Translations under genes and position numbers: made by a program | Notes under the pieces: generated by a model | The model's database searches: none | What the model saw: the letters and a program-made list of their open reading frames with translations, nothing else | Told to the model about the DNA's origin: nothing | Assembly: GCA_030248135.1 (NCBI GenBank) | Contig: JASANC010005087.1 | Span: 124,001-188,000, forward strand | Direction: 5' to 3' | DNA: 64,000 bases | From: Theristus sp. LFF4_11 | Taxonomy: Eukaryota; Nematoda; Chromadorea; Monhysterida; Xyalidae | In this document: positions 1 through 9,077 of the stretch, one piece after another | How the letters are laid out: each line of letters begins with the position of its first letter | Numbering within the stretch: position 1 is the first letter of the stretch

Positions 1-800
1 AAACACTGAAAACCGGCAACTCACAGGCTGCTGTGCGCGGGCTGACGTTCATGAACGACTTTTGTGAGGTAACGAGTGCTTGAGCAGTTTCTTGTGCAAA
101 GAGAATGTGCGTGCCTGCGTGCAAGAGTGCGTGCAAGAGTGCGTGCGTGCGTGCGTGCGTGAGAATGTCTGAATTTTGCGTTGGTTGAAAACACAGTGCT
201 ACTCACTGATCGTTCAAGGTTTACGAGCAACGCATCGAATGGGTGCAAACAGCGATGAGCGTTGATTACGTGCCGATCGTGGCACAACTTTGGCCGCTTT
301 TTACAAAACCGGATTTCCTGGTTCGTTTTTTGTTTTCCATTTCAAAACCTATTCCTTTATAGTTTGTAAAATATAAAAATATAAAAATGTATAAACTTTA
401 TAAAACGAAATACGGTAGTTTGATTGATTTTAATTGAAACCAAACATGAGTTGTTTTCTTTTTTTGTGCAAGTTCACATAAAGTATTCTCCAGTGAACTG
501 TCCGACACACATTTCTGATGATATCCAACACAGCGAAACAAAACAGTGACGAGAATTTGAGTTTCTTTGTGGTTCAAGATTTGTATGTTGCGAGAATTAT
601 AGTTTGAGAATATATGTTCATTGTCAAAAGAGTTACAATGCTGGACATATGCACAGAGAGCAACCAAATACTGTCTGCCATTTTTGCCTAACTCCTAAAA
701 TTCCAATGTTCGCGCCTCAAACCCCAAAATTCTTAGTGTTCCACTTGCGCCTGTTTTTGATTTGAAAAAATAAACAACTCTGGAACTCAGCAACTTGCAG
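1..800. other. No gene recognised; upstream flank or intron of the ARM-TIR-SAM gene
   Basis: I see no exon with family support here. A short GTGCGTGC-rich simple repeat lies near 105-165 and the rest is AT-rich. The first supported exon starts at 801 after a TTGCAG acceptor, so this stretch is probably intron, with the true gene start outside the window or in an exon too short to see. Confidence 0.5.
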
Positions 801-3766
801 GGCGTCGGAGTGGCCGGTTGGACAGAACGCGACGCGAACCACCAGTGCTACAAGAAGATCTGGCTGTTCCTGTGGAACGCCACCGACTGCAGTAATCTGT
901 GCTGCGAGCAGGTGGAGAAATGCGCACTGTTGGAAGTGGCACTCGCGCATTTGACCCGTGCCGACATGAAGCCTGAGGTGTGTCAATTGTGCATTCTGCA
1001 TTGGCAGGGGCGAGAGACCGTGTACACTTTGGTCCATGGCACACACGCCACACACACGCAAATAATCAAACACACTGGCAAAACACGGCCGTCAATGGAA
1101 TACGGCTGTGCGTTTCTTTGTTTGTTTGTGGTAGCGGAGGTGCAAGTGATGGATTGAGAGAGTCCACAATTTAACATTACAGTTGAACTCTAAAACATGA
1201 GGCTTGTCAGCAAGTCTGTTGGTTTGTCATGTGATGCATGCGTTCTGTGCCGGACGTTGCTGTGGAGGTGCAGTCTGTCCGGCACTGAAAGTATGCATGC
1301 GTGATCACCAACCCAGCAGCTGATAGCGTCTACGTACATTGTAAGTTCGACTCCATGGAGCACATGATGTTTGTGTGGTCAGAAAGTTGGAATTGGTTGG
1401 TATGTCTTTTTTGTGTGGCTAATTCCCATACGGAAAACTGACTTCGTGTTTTTTTTCAGTCGTTCGCTGCCACTGGTGATGAGCTACATTTTCAAGTTGC
1501 AATGTCCGCCACAGGTAGACAGACAACCCGTTTTTGAAAACACCAGACAATTGAATGAAGTGATCGCGGAGTTGAACTGCTGTTGAAGGGGGTTATAATT
1601 GATATAATCTCCAAAGGGGTTATTCCGTTTTCTGCATTGTGATCGACTAAAACTACTAAACGCACATTGAAAGTCGGCTCCGCATGCGCATGGCGGTGTC
1701 CGCACCATGCACCACTCACCACCCCAAATGGTGCAGAAAAAAAGGCGCACATGAAAACCACCAAAAAACCGGCCATCCGCCTTGCGCACTCAGGCGTTCT
1801 GCACAATTGTCTCCGGCGTCATCGGATCCCGTCGAAACGTCGCCTTCGAGAGGCGGGCCTGATCGCGGCCATGAATCGCTATCTGAAATGCGACGTTCCA
1901 CTGATACGAATCGTTGCCTCGATGATTCTCGCGTACAGCATCGAGGAGAGCGAGATGAACATCATCGACAGCAAGGTCGGCTGGTTGTATGGTCGTGAGC
2001 TGGATTGTTTGCGCTCGAAATACAACTCCCAAAATCCATATCACGAAAAAAGTACACTTGCAGATGCACCGGTGCATTTTTTGATTCAGATGCACACAAA
2101 CCCGTGCACTTAATTATACTTTTACCGGCGATTCAGATTCATTTCAATATTCAGAAGCAACAAAAAACGGTTTCATCATCGGCATTGGGAGAAGAAAAAA
2201 AAGAGCCGTTTTTCTGCGTGACAAAAAATTTCGTGCACGTGTTTGTGCATGTGAACCGAACATGTGCATCTGCATGAATTATCTATGAAATCCATTTCAA
2301 AGTTCATTGTAAATTTTCGGTATGCCATGATACTGACATGGCATGACATGTTGTTCTCGTTCCTGACTTGGATTCATAAATTTTTTAGCGCAGTGAATCG
2401 AATTTGTCCCATTTTAGGGATAGTGGGTGCTGTTTGTGAATTAAAATTGTAAAAAACGCGGCGGAATTAAAAAAAACGCGTATCAAAATCTCGCCACTAT
2501 AGGATGACGACATCATCAACATGATGGTCAATCAGTTGCTGCGGCTTGCGATGAATGACTCGAAACGGAGGTTGTTTGATTGGAATTCAAGTTTTTCTGT
2601 CGAAATCGATCAGTTGGTTTGGCTATAAAATGATCGGTCATCATTATTAGACCTGCTGCAGTACAATCTAAGTAATAGCCATTGGGTTCGATGTGTCACT
2701 CAATGCGAAAACACCATTTAGTTTTTTGTATGCACAGACGTCGTTCTAAATTCCGTGCGCAAACTGATCGGGTCCGTAATGCCTTTTAAAACATAACATA
2801 AGACACGATTTCCAAATCGCGTGGCCATCTTTTAAGTATCGTGTCCGTGCGTATCCGACAAAAATATACGCACAAAAAACACCAAATGCTAAATCCCCCT
2901 CAACAGCACTCATTATGCACCTAGGCATCTCGGCTTCTGCGTGGCCGAAATCGCGGAAGCTCTGAACGCGCTCGCGAAGCACGACGCCAACAAGCGGCGC
3001 ATGGTGGCGGCCGGCTCGATCGCGCTCTACATGCAGCTCGTGGAGAAGCCGCACAACGACGAGGAGCAGCTGCACGCGGTGAAGGGCCTCTGGACGATCA
3101 CGTTCGTGCCGGAGAGCGTCGAACGACTGAAACAGAAACACCCGAACTATCAGAGCGGTTAGAGCGCGCTTGTTGCGGGCTTCTGGCAGTTTGCGTGCTT
3201 TGGTTTTGATAGAGGTATTGGTTTTCTCAAAGAATCTTGTGGTTTCACTGAGAAAAACAAACAGTCAACAAAAACAGAAACAAAATCAGTCCAAAAGAGT
3301 ATGAAGAAAGCAACGACAATATAACAAAAATCAACGCGCTGCTAAACAAGTCAAAACTGATACAGCTTCCGAAACAAGCCATCAATGAAGGCAAAACCAA
3401 GAAAGTGTATTGGCAAACAATAAGCCAATACCGCTGAAACAGGCGCGTGGGCAAAAAAGCTGGATCATGCAAAAAAACAGAATTGGGATTAAAAATTGAA
3501 TTTAGTTCAGGAACTGAAAATGAGACCCTTGCAGTAATCAAACCACTGACCACGCACGCGGACGAACGAATGTCGAAGGCGGCATTGGGCACATTGTTCA
3601 ACGTCGACGGCAAACTGGAGGAGTCGCACGAATCGAAGCAGAAACGCGAGGAGCGACAGGCGGCGACGCTCACCAGCGACATAAAGCACATCATGCTCAG
3701 CTACGACCACGTGCACAAAAACGTTGGTGGTGATCGCTGTGTGCGTGCGCATGTGCGTGTGCGTGT

Positions 3767-3805
<39 letters not shown>

Positions 3806-3812
3806 CGTGTGT

Positions 3813-3849
<37 letters not shown>

Positions 3850-4120
3850 CGTGTGTGCGTGTGCGTGTGCGCGTGTGCGTGTGTGTGTGCGTGTGTGCGT
3901 GTGTGTGTGCGTGTGTGCGTGTGTGTGTGCGTGTGCGTGTGCGTGTGCGTGTGTGTGTGCGTGTGTGCGTGTGCGTGTGCGTGTGCGCGTGTGCGTGTGT
4001 GTGTGCGTGTGCGTGTGCGTGCGCATGTGCGTGTGCGTGTGCGTGTGCGCGTGTGCGTGTGTGTGTGCGTGTGTGTGTGCGTGTGCGTGTGCGTGTGCGT
4101 GTGTGTGTGTGTGCGTGTGT

Positions 4121-4153
<33 letters not shown>

Positions 4154-7100
4154 AGTGTGCGTGTGCGTGTGAGTGTGCGTGTGCGTGTGCGTGAGTGCCT
4201 TTTTCTAACAGTGAAAAAGGTTTTCATTTTGTTCAGATTGTGCACCGCCTAAACCAACAACTGAAGCAACGCGGCTACGCAACGTGGCTTGACGCAGAAC
4301 AGATGCGTAAGTGTCGAAAACCTGATTATGACATCTGATTGAGAAAGAAGGTCTTGCACAAACTCTCCTCAGCACTGCATCAAAAGTCTAAAAATTTACG
4401 AGCGTTTAGCGGTTTTTCCCTCAGATGGCTCGACCCTTGACGCGATGTTTGACGCAATCAACAATGCGTCCGTTGTGCTGTTGTGTTTCTCGGAGCGATA
4501 TTACCAAAGCAACAACTGTAGGATCGGTTGGTTTTTTAATTTTTAATTTTTTTTAAATTGGTTTTATCGAGACAATGCATCGCAGAGCAAGTCAACTTTT
4601 TTTATTCATGGATTTGCATTGTGCCCAAAAATGACAAAAGTGCATTGTTTAGTTTAGACTCGTTTTTTATCTTTACATGTCGAAATTGCGAATGCGCGGC
4701 AAAACAAAGGCGTTGAGAGAGACACAACTGGTGAGCTGGAACGGATAATGTACCGCGGTAAAGCGGCATTCATGAAGCAGCATTTGGTGACGCATAGCTT
4801 TGTAAAACATGGCTACGACGCGGTCACTGAATACCGTATTACCTCTAATAAACCCCCATGGGGGTTTATTTCTTCAGCGACTTCTGGGGGTGGGGGTTTA
4901 TTTACAAACAAATTCTATTGGTGGGGGTTTGTTTAAAAATGGCAAAAATACCTTGCATGGCAGGCAAGAAAGTCGCAGAAACTTCTACTTTTCACAGAGA
5001 TTTCCTTTTGTAACAGCCTTTTGTAATGAAATTACCACTAACTCATCCCTTTGGGGCCTTTGGTAGCACAATTTCACCAATGTCACTGCATTCAGCCACT
5101 GAATTCGCCAGGTATGTGTTTCAAACAAGTTTCTAATAAACCCCCATGGGGTTTATTTTGGGGGGGGGGATTATTTAGAAACTTGTCGAGGGGGTGGGGG
5201 TTTATTTTGGGGGGAGGGGGGGTTAATTTTGAGGGGGGGGGGGGGTTAATAGAGGTAATACGGTACTGCTTCATGAGTGCCCCTTAAATGTTTTTAAAAA
5301 AACACATACTTTCCATATAATGTTCGCAGAAGCGGAGCAGGCGTTCAAACTGAACAAGGAGATCGTGCCGGTGCGCACGGAGCCGTACAGCACGACCGGC
5401 TGGCTGAGCATGATTCTCGGCACGAAGTTCTGGATCGACATGCACGCCGTCGAGGACGTCGACGCCCGTGTGGACGAGATCGTCAAGCAGCTCGGTGACA
5501 ACGGTAAGGCGAACGTCGCCGGCGGCGGTGGTGGTGCGCACAGCGGTGAGTGTGCAGGAGCGCGGGCTGCTTTGCAGGAAACCGTGGGGCGTGCGTTCGA
5601 TTGCGGCCCATTAGATAGCGGCCGAAGCATTGCGGCCGAAGCATTGCGGCCTGAAGGATTGCGGCCTGAAGTATTGCGGCCTAGGACGATTGCGGCCTGA
5701 AGGATTGCGGCCTGGACGATTGCGGCCTGAAGGATTGCGGCCCGGGACAATTGCGGCTCGGGACGATTGCGGCCCGGGACGATTGCGGCCCGGGACGATT
5801 GCGGCCTGGGGCGATTGCGGCGGACGAAATTTTAAAGCGTTGTCATTGTCTTTGTCGCACGCAACTGGTTATGTTATTCTCGCACACGAGTTTTCAATTC
5901 TTTTGTTCAAAAAAGTGTTTTTTGTTTATTGATTAGTAATTATGTTTTTCTTAGAACCCCAAATCGAAATCTTCCATGCTCAACTTTCCTTGTCGCCGAG
6001 CAGAGCTATATTTCATCTGAGCCTTTTTTGTTTAATTTGTTATAAACTTTTAAACAACCAATTAATTATTTAAAATTAAACCAATTCCAAAACCCAAAAA
6101 ATCCATTAAAAATTAAAATTGTACTTTCTTATGAAAATATCTAGATATCTGAAAATCTTCTTTTGTATCGAGTCGAGTCCTCAGGCAGAGACCCCACCTT
6201 GGGTTGTTGAAAAAAACAAAAATCGTCATTTTTTAATTGAAAAAAATTCAGAATATAAAGTTGTGCTAAATCAACCAGGGAGTTCGAAGAAACACATTTG
6301 ATGTGCAAGCGCCTCCCGAATGACTCCCGAAAACTTTCCAGATTTTGTTTGGGTGACCTCACTGACCTCATTTACCCCTTTTCCAAACCGTTACCATGCC
6401 TCTTCTTGTATTTTGACCCCCAAAACGTCACTAATTGTCCGCAGTTCAAGTGAAAACACACATACTGGGTTAAAATCCGATCAATTCTGATGATGTCGCA
6501 ACGACAGGACACGAAACAGCAACCAGACAACATGGCGCTTGCAAACGGAGCAGCTCGGACGCTCAGAAATCAGATTGCAAGGCGAATTGTCACCTTATCT
6601 GCATCGGAAGTGGTAAGCCAAGCTGTGGAACGCTCAAAAACTTCTTCGCCGAAGTTGTCGAAGCCTAAAATCAGTCGGTAAAACGGTCCAAAATCGACTA
6701 CTGACGGTTTTAAGAGGTAATATCAAAGAAAATTTTTGTTGAACTTTCAAAAAAATTGTGCCAAAATTAAGGTTTTCAGAGCATATTAGAGGAAAAATTC
6801 TCGAGTTTTTTAATCGGCATTTTTTAATCACATAAAAAATTTTGATTTTTGTTTAACAACCTTAACCCCACACGCAGCATTTGTTTCAAATCAAACCTCC
6901 AGAATCTTGGATTTTTAAACATAGGGATTCGGACAACAAACAACAACAATTCATTTCAATTCAATTTCAATCCAATTTCCGTTCAATTCAATTTATTTTA
7001 TTGCTAACAGCGGCGCAAATATTGACGCAAATATCAACGATCGATTCGACGCAAACGCAGCAGACACGACGACGACTATGACTTAAACCATTGTTGTTCC

Positions 7101-8819
7101 AGAGCAGGGGTGTTGGGTGAGGGGGGCGATATAGATGGCTGGAGCAAATTTTCTATGTAGATAACTGCAGAAATTTTCTAGATAGATAGAAATTGACCTG
7201 GAAAGGTGACAAAGCATGAAAACTTTGTGGGCCGCAATCGTCCCAGGCCGTAATCGTCCCGGGCCGCAATCGTCCCAGGCCGCAATCTTCCCGGGCCCCA
7301 ATCGTCCCAGGCCGCAATCGTCCCAGGCCGCTATCGTCCAGGCCGCTATCGTCCAGGCCGCTATGCTTCGGCCGCAATCGTCCAGGCCGCAATCCTTCAG
7401 GCCGCTACGCTTCGGCCGCAATCGTCCAGGCCGCAATCTCTTGGGCCGCAAAAGTACATTTGCCTGCTTTCTGTGCAAACCAAACTCCGCCCCCCACAGC
7501 AATAATGCCTGCACAGAGAGCATGCGTAACGAATCAGCTGATTCCCCATAATTTAGAATTTGACTGTGCAGAATAAAACCGCGTAAAACACGGATTACAG
7601 GCAGAACGAATACATGAATTATCGATTTTCTTTCAGGTTCTGCGACCCAGTGTGCGTCTGATGGATTATTGCTCTTTTTATATGCATCTTGCGCATTTTT
7701 AGATAATTAGCTGCAGTCGAACTCAATAAAATGTAGAATCAGCTGATTGGTCGGCCGAGGGGAGGCTGTTCACACTCCGCACCCTTCGTTTTTCGTGGAT
7801 CTGGATTCTATTGAAACGTGTTTCTTTTGAATGAGTGTGAATTTCCAGCACCCCTTTCACGCTAAAAAATAAACTGAAAATGTTAGAGATAGCAAAGTTC
7901 AGAATGTTTTCAAATCAACAGCTCAAAATGTATTTTTTGCTTGATGACGACGACGACGTCGTCGCTTAATTTTTGCGTGTGAACTGAAAGACAAAAGCCT
8001 GAAAGGAGTGCACTGTGCATGGTGTTTGCTGCGTGCACCAAGTAAATGAACACAGCAGCTTACCAAAAACAACTTGAAAACGGTGAAAATGAAGGATGAA
8101 AGCGAAGTCGTTGTCATGTCGTCGTCGTCCGCGAGGTCGGAACACATTTTTTTTAAATTGCAGATGCATGTCGATCGGTCAGCTAGGAATGAACCCCTCT
8201 TCAGCTGGCTTCACAGCGCACTCATTTTGGGCTTTTGTCTTTCAGTTCACACACAAAAATTAAGCAACGACGTCGTCGTCGTCGTCAATAAAAAATGCAT
8301 TTTGAGCTGTTAAATAAAAAAAATCTGAATTTCGCAGTTCTCCAACCCTTTGAATTTTTTTCTTTTAGCATGAAAAGGGTGCTGGAAATTCACACTCATT
8401 CAAAAGAAACACGTTTCAATAGAATCCAGATACACAAAAAAAGAAGCGTGCGGAGTGTGAGCAGCCTCCCCTCGGCCGACCAATCAGCTGATTCCACATT
8501 TTATTGAGTTCGACTGTAGATAAACTGCACCGAAGTCACACAGTTTTTGTCCATTCTAGCAAACACGTCCACGACACCACCGGCCGCCGGTAAACCGCTG
8601 ACGGCCTGGTCGACCGCGGACGTACAAAAGTGGCTGGTCAACAACGAGCTCGGCAACATCGGCGGCAAGTTGAACAGCTTCGACGGTGCCGCACTGGACG
8701 GACTCCGCCAGCTGCATCGGCAGTCGCCGAATCTGTTCTACGAGCAGGCACGCAACTTCCTCGGCATCTCCGATCTGGCGGTTCTGCTGAAACTGACGCA
8801 GAAATGGGCTGCCGTTTGA
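801..8819 (+). CDS. ARM-TIR-SAM protein, candidate TIR NADase (5' partial)
   Basis: Ten exons join in phase: 801-977, 1460-1514, 1794-1975, 2503-2570, 2925-3157, 3535-3722, 4237-4306, 4425-4526, 5330-5545, 8560-8819 (516 codons, then TGA). The first about 285 residues are armadillo-like helices, for example [19 protein letters not shown] and [19 protein letters not shown] domain follows (about 288-415): it opens with [12 protein letters not shown], continues with [19 protein letters not shown] and [12 protein letters not shown], and ends with [15 protein letters not shown]. The Glu in NCRIEAEQAF (residue 359) aligns with the catalytic Glu of SARM1-type NAD+ hydrolases, and its codon spans the 4526/5330 junction. 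After a Gly-rich linker, a SAM domain begins [10 protein letters not shown] (about 445-510). SARM1 has the order ARM-SAM-SAM-TIR, so this is another family. A role in NAD+ cleavage, cell death or immunity is inferred. The 5' exons are missing. Confidence 0.85.
1179..1352. repeat. Family P inverted-repeat element (MITE)
   Basis: The ends are ACAGTTGAACTC and GTAAGTTCGACT, with inner inverted stretches carrying TGATGCATGCGTTCTGTGC and its partner. It lies in the intron between 977 and 1460. The same ends recur at eight or more places in the window. Confidence 0.6.
3735..4197. repeat. GTGTGC/GTGCGC alternating purine-pyrimidine tract
   Basis: About 460 bp of nearly unbroken alternating GT and GC dinucleotides begin 12 nt after the 5' splice site at 3723. 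They fill most of the intron that splits the TIR domain. Long spurious reading frames on both strands come only from this low complexity. The composition is favourable for left-handed Z-DNA. Confidence 0.95.
4758..5286. repeat. Family F MITE split by a family A element
   Basis: The left half runs AAGCGGCATTCATGAAGC to CGGTCACTGAA and the right half TACTGCTTCATGAGTGCC to CTTAA. An uninterrupted relative at 53643-53739 reads straight across the break, which shows the 4834-5263 insertion at a TA. Confidence 0.8.
4834..5263 (+). mobile_element. Family A MITE, copy 1 (CCGTATTACC ends, TA target)
   Basis: The terminal inverted repeats are CCGTATTACC and GGTAATACGG, flanked on both sides by TA. Inside are poly-G blocks (CCCCCATGGGGG, GGGGGTTTATT) and a conserved core beginning GTCGCAGAAACTTC. 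There is no coding capacity. It sits in the intron between the exons ending 4526 and starting 5330. Confidence 0.88.
5590..5825 (+). repeat. GATTGCGGCCTGGGAC minisatellite (family G, array 1)
   Basis: A 15-16 bp unit carrying ATTGCGGCC is repeated about 14 times, with spacers CTGAAGG, TGGACG and CGGGACG. The reverse-complement array occurs at 7229-7447, so the two arrays face each other in the same intron. Confidence 0.9.
6180..6860. repeat. Dispersed AT-rich repeat (family H), copy 1
   Basis: The stretch with GCCTCCCGAATGACTCCCG, CCCCAAAACGTCACTAATTG, GCATCGGAAGTGGTAAGCC and AAAATCAGTCGGTAAAACGG is present as a reverse complement at about 42.83-43.47 kb. Parts recur at 42.2-42.4 and 43.9-44.1 kb. 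No credible coding sequence is seen. Confidence 0.75.
7088..7195 (+). repeat. Fragment of family R repeat (GATAG-rich)
   Basis: The end TTGTTGTTCCAGAGC, followed by GGGGGGCGATATAGAT and TAGATAGATAG, matches the ends of the longer elements at 41223-41673 and 44104-44559. Confidence 0.6.
7229..7447 (-). repeat. Family G minisatellite, array 2 (inverted)
   Basis: Units such as GGCCGCAATCGTCCCA are repeated about 14 times. They are the reverse complement of the array at 5590-5825. The flank on the inner side also resembles the other array's inner flank, which suggests one composite element of about 1.86 kb. Confidence 0.9.
7714..8516. mobile_element. Long-inverted-repeat element (family Q)
   Basis: CAGTCGAACTCAATAAAATG at the left is mirrored by CATTTTATTGAGTTCGACTG at the right. 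Pairing continues for about 170 bp per arm, through CTCGGCC and the CACACTCC stretch. The middle carries GACGACGACGTCGTC stretches that also pair. There is no transposase. It lies in the last intron of the ARM-TIR-SAM gene, and a solitary right arm occurs at 60455-60606. Confidence 0.85.
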
Positions 8820-9077
8820 GTTTTGGTCTTGTTTCTTGGTGGAGCGGGCGTGAATTTGATGTGCGTTGTGGTTTTCTTCTTGAAATTTGGGTGTGAATAT
8901 TATTGGTTGAAATTGCATATTCATGTGTGGGCTGTTCTGCTTTTTATACATACCGTACATACATGTATCTACTGTTGATAAAACAAAATGCTCAGCTCGA
9001 TCACTCTAATCTGCTGTAATTCTTGTTTTTTCTTCATGTTTCCAATCCATATTTTGTAGTCGCGCCGGTATCATGTA

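Noticed and set aside
3447..4252. Long frames encoding VRVRVCVCV or HTHTHTHA repeats
   Set aside because: These are translations of the GT/GC tract inside an intron; only the first part (3535-3722) is a real exon.
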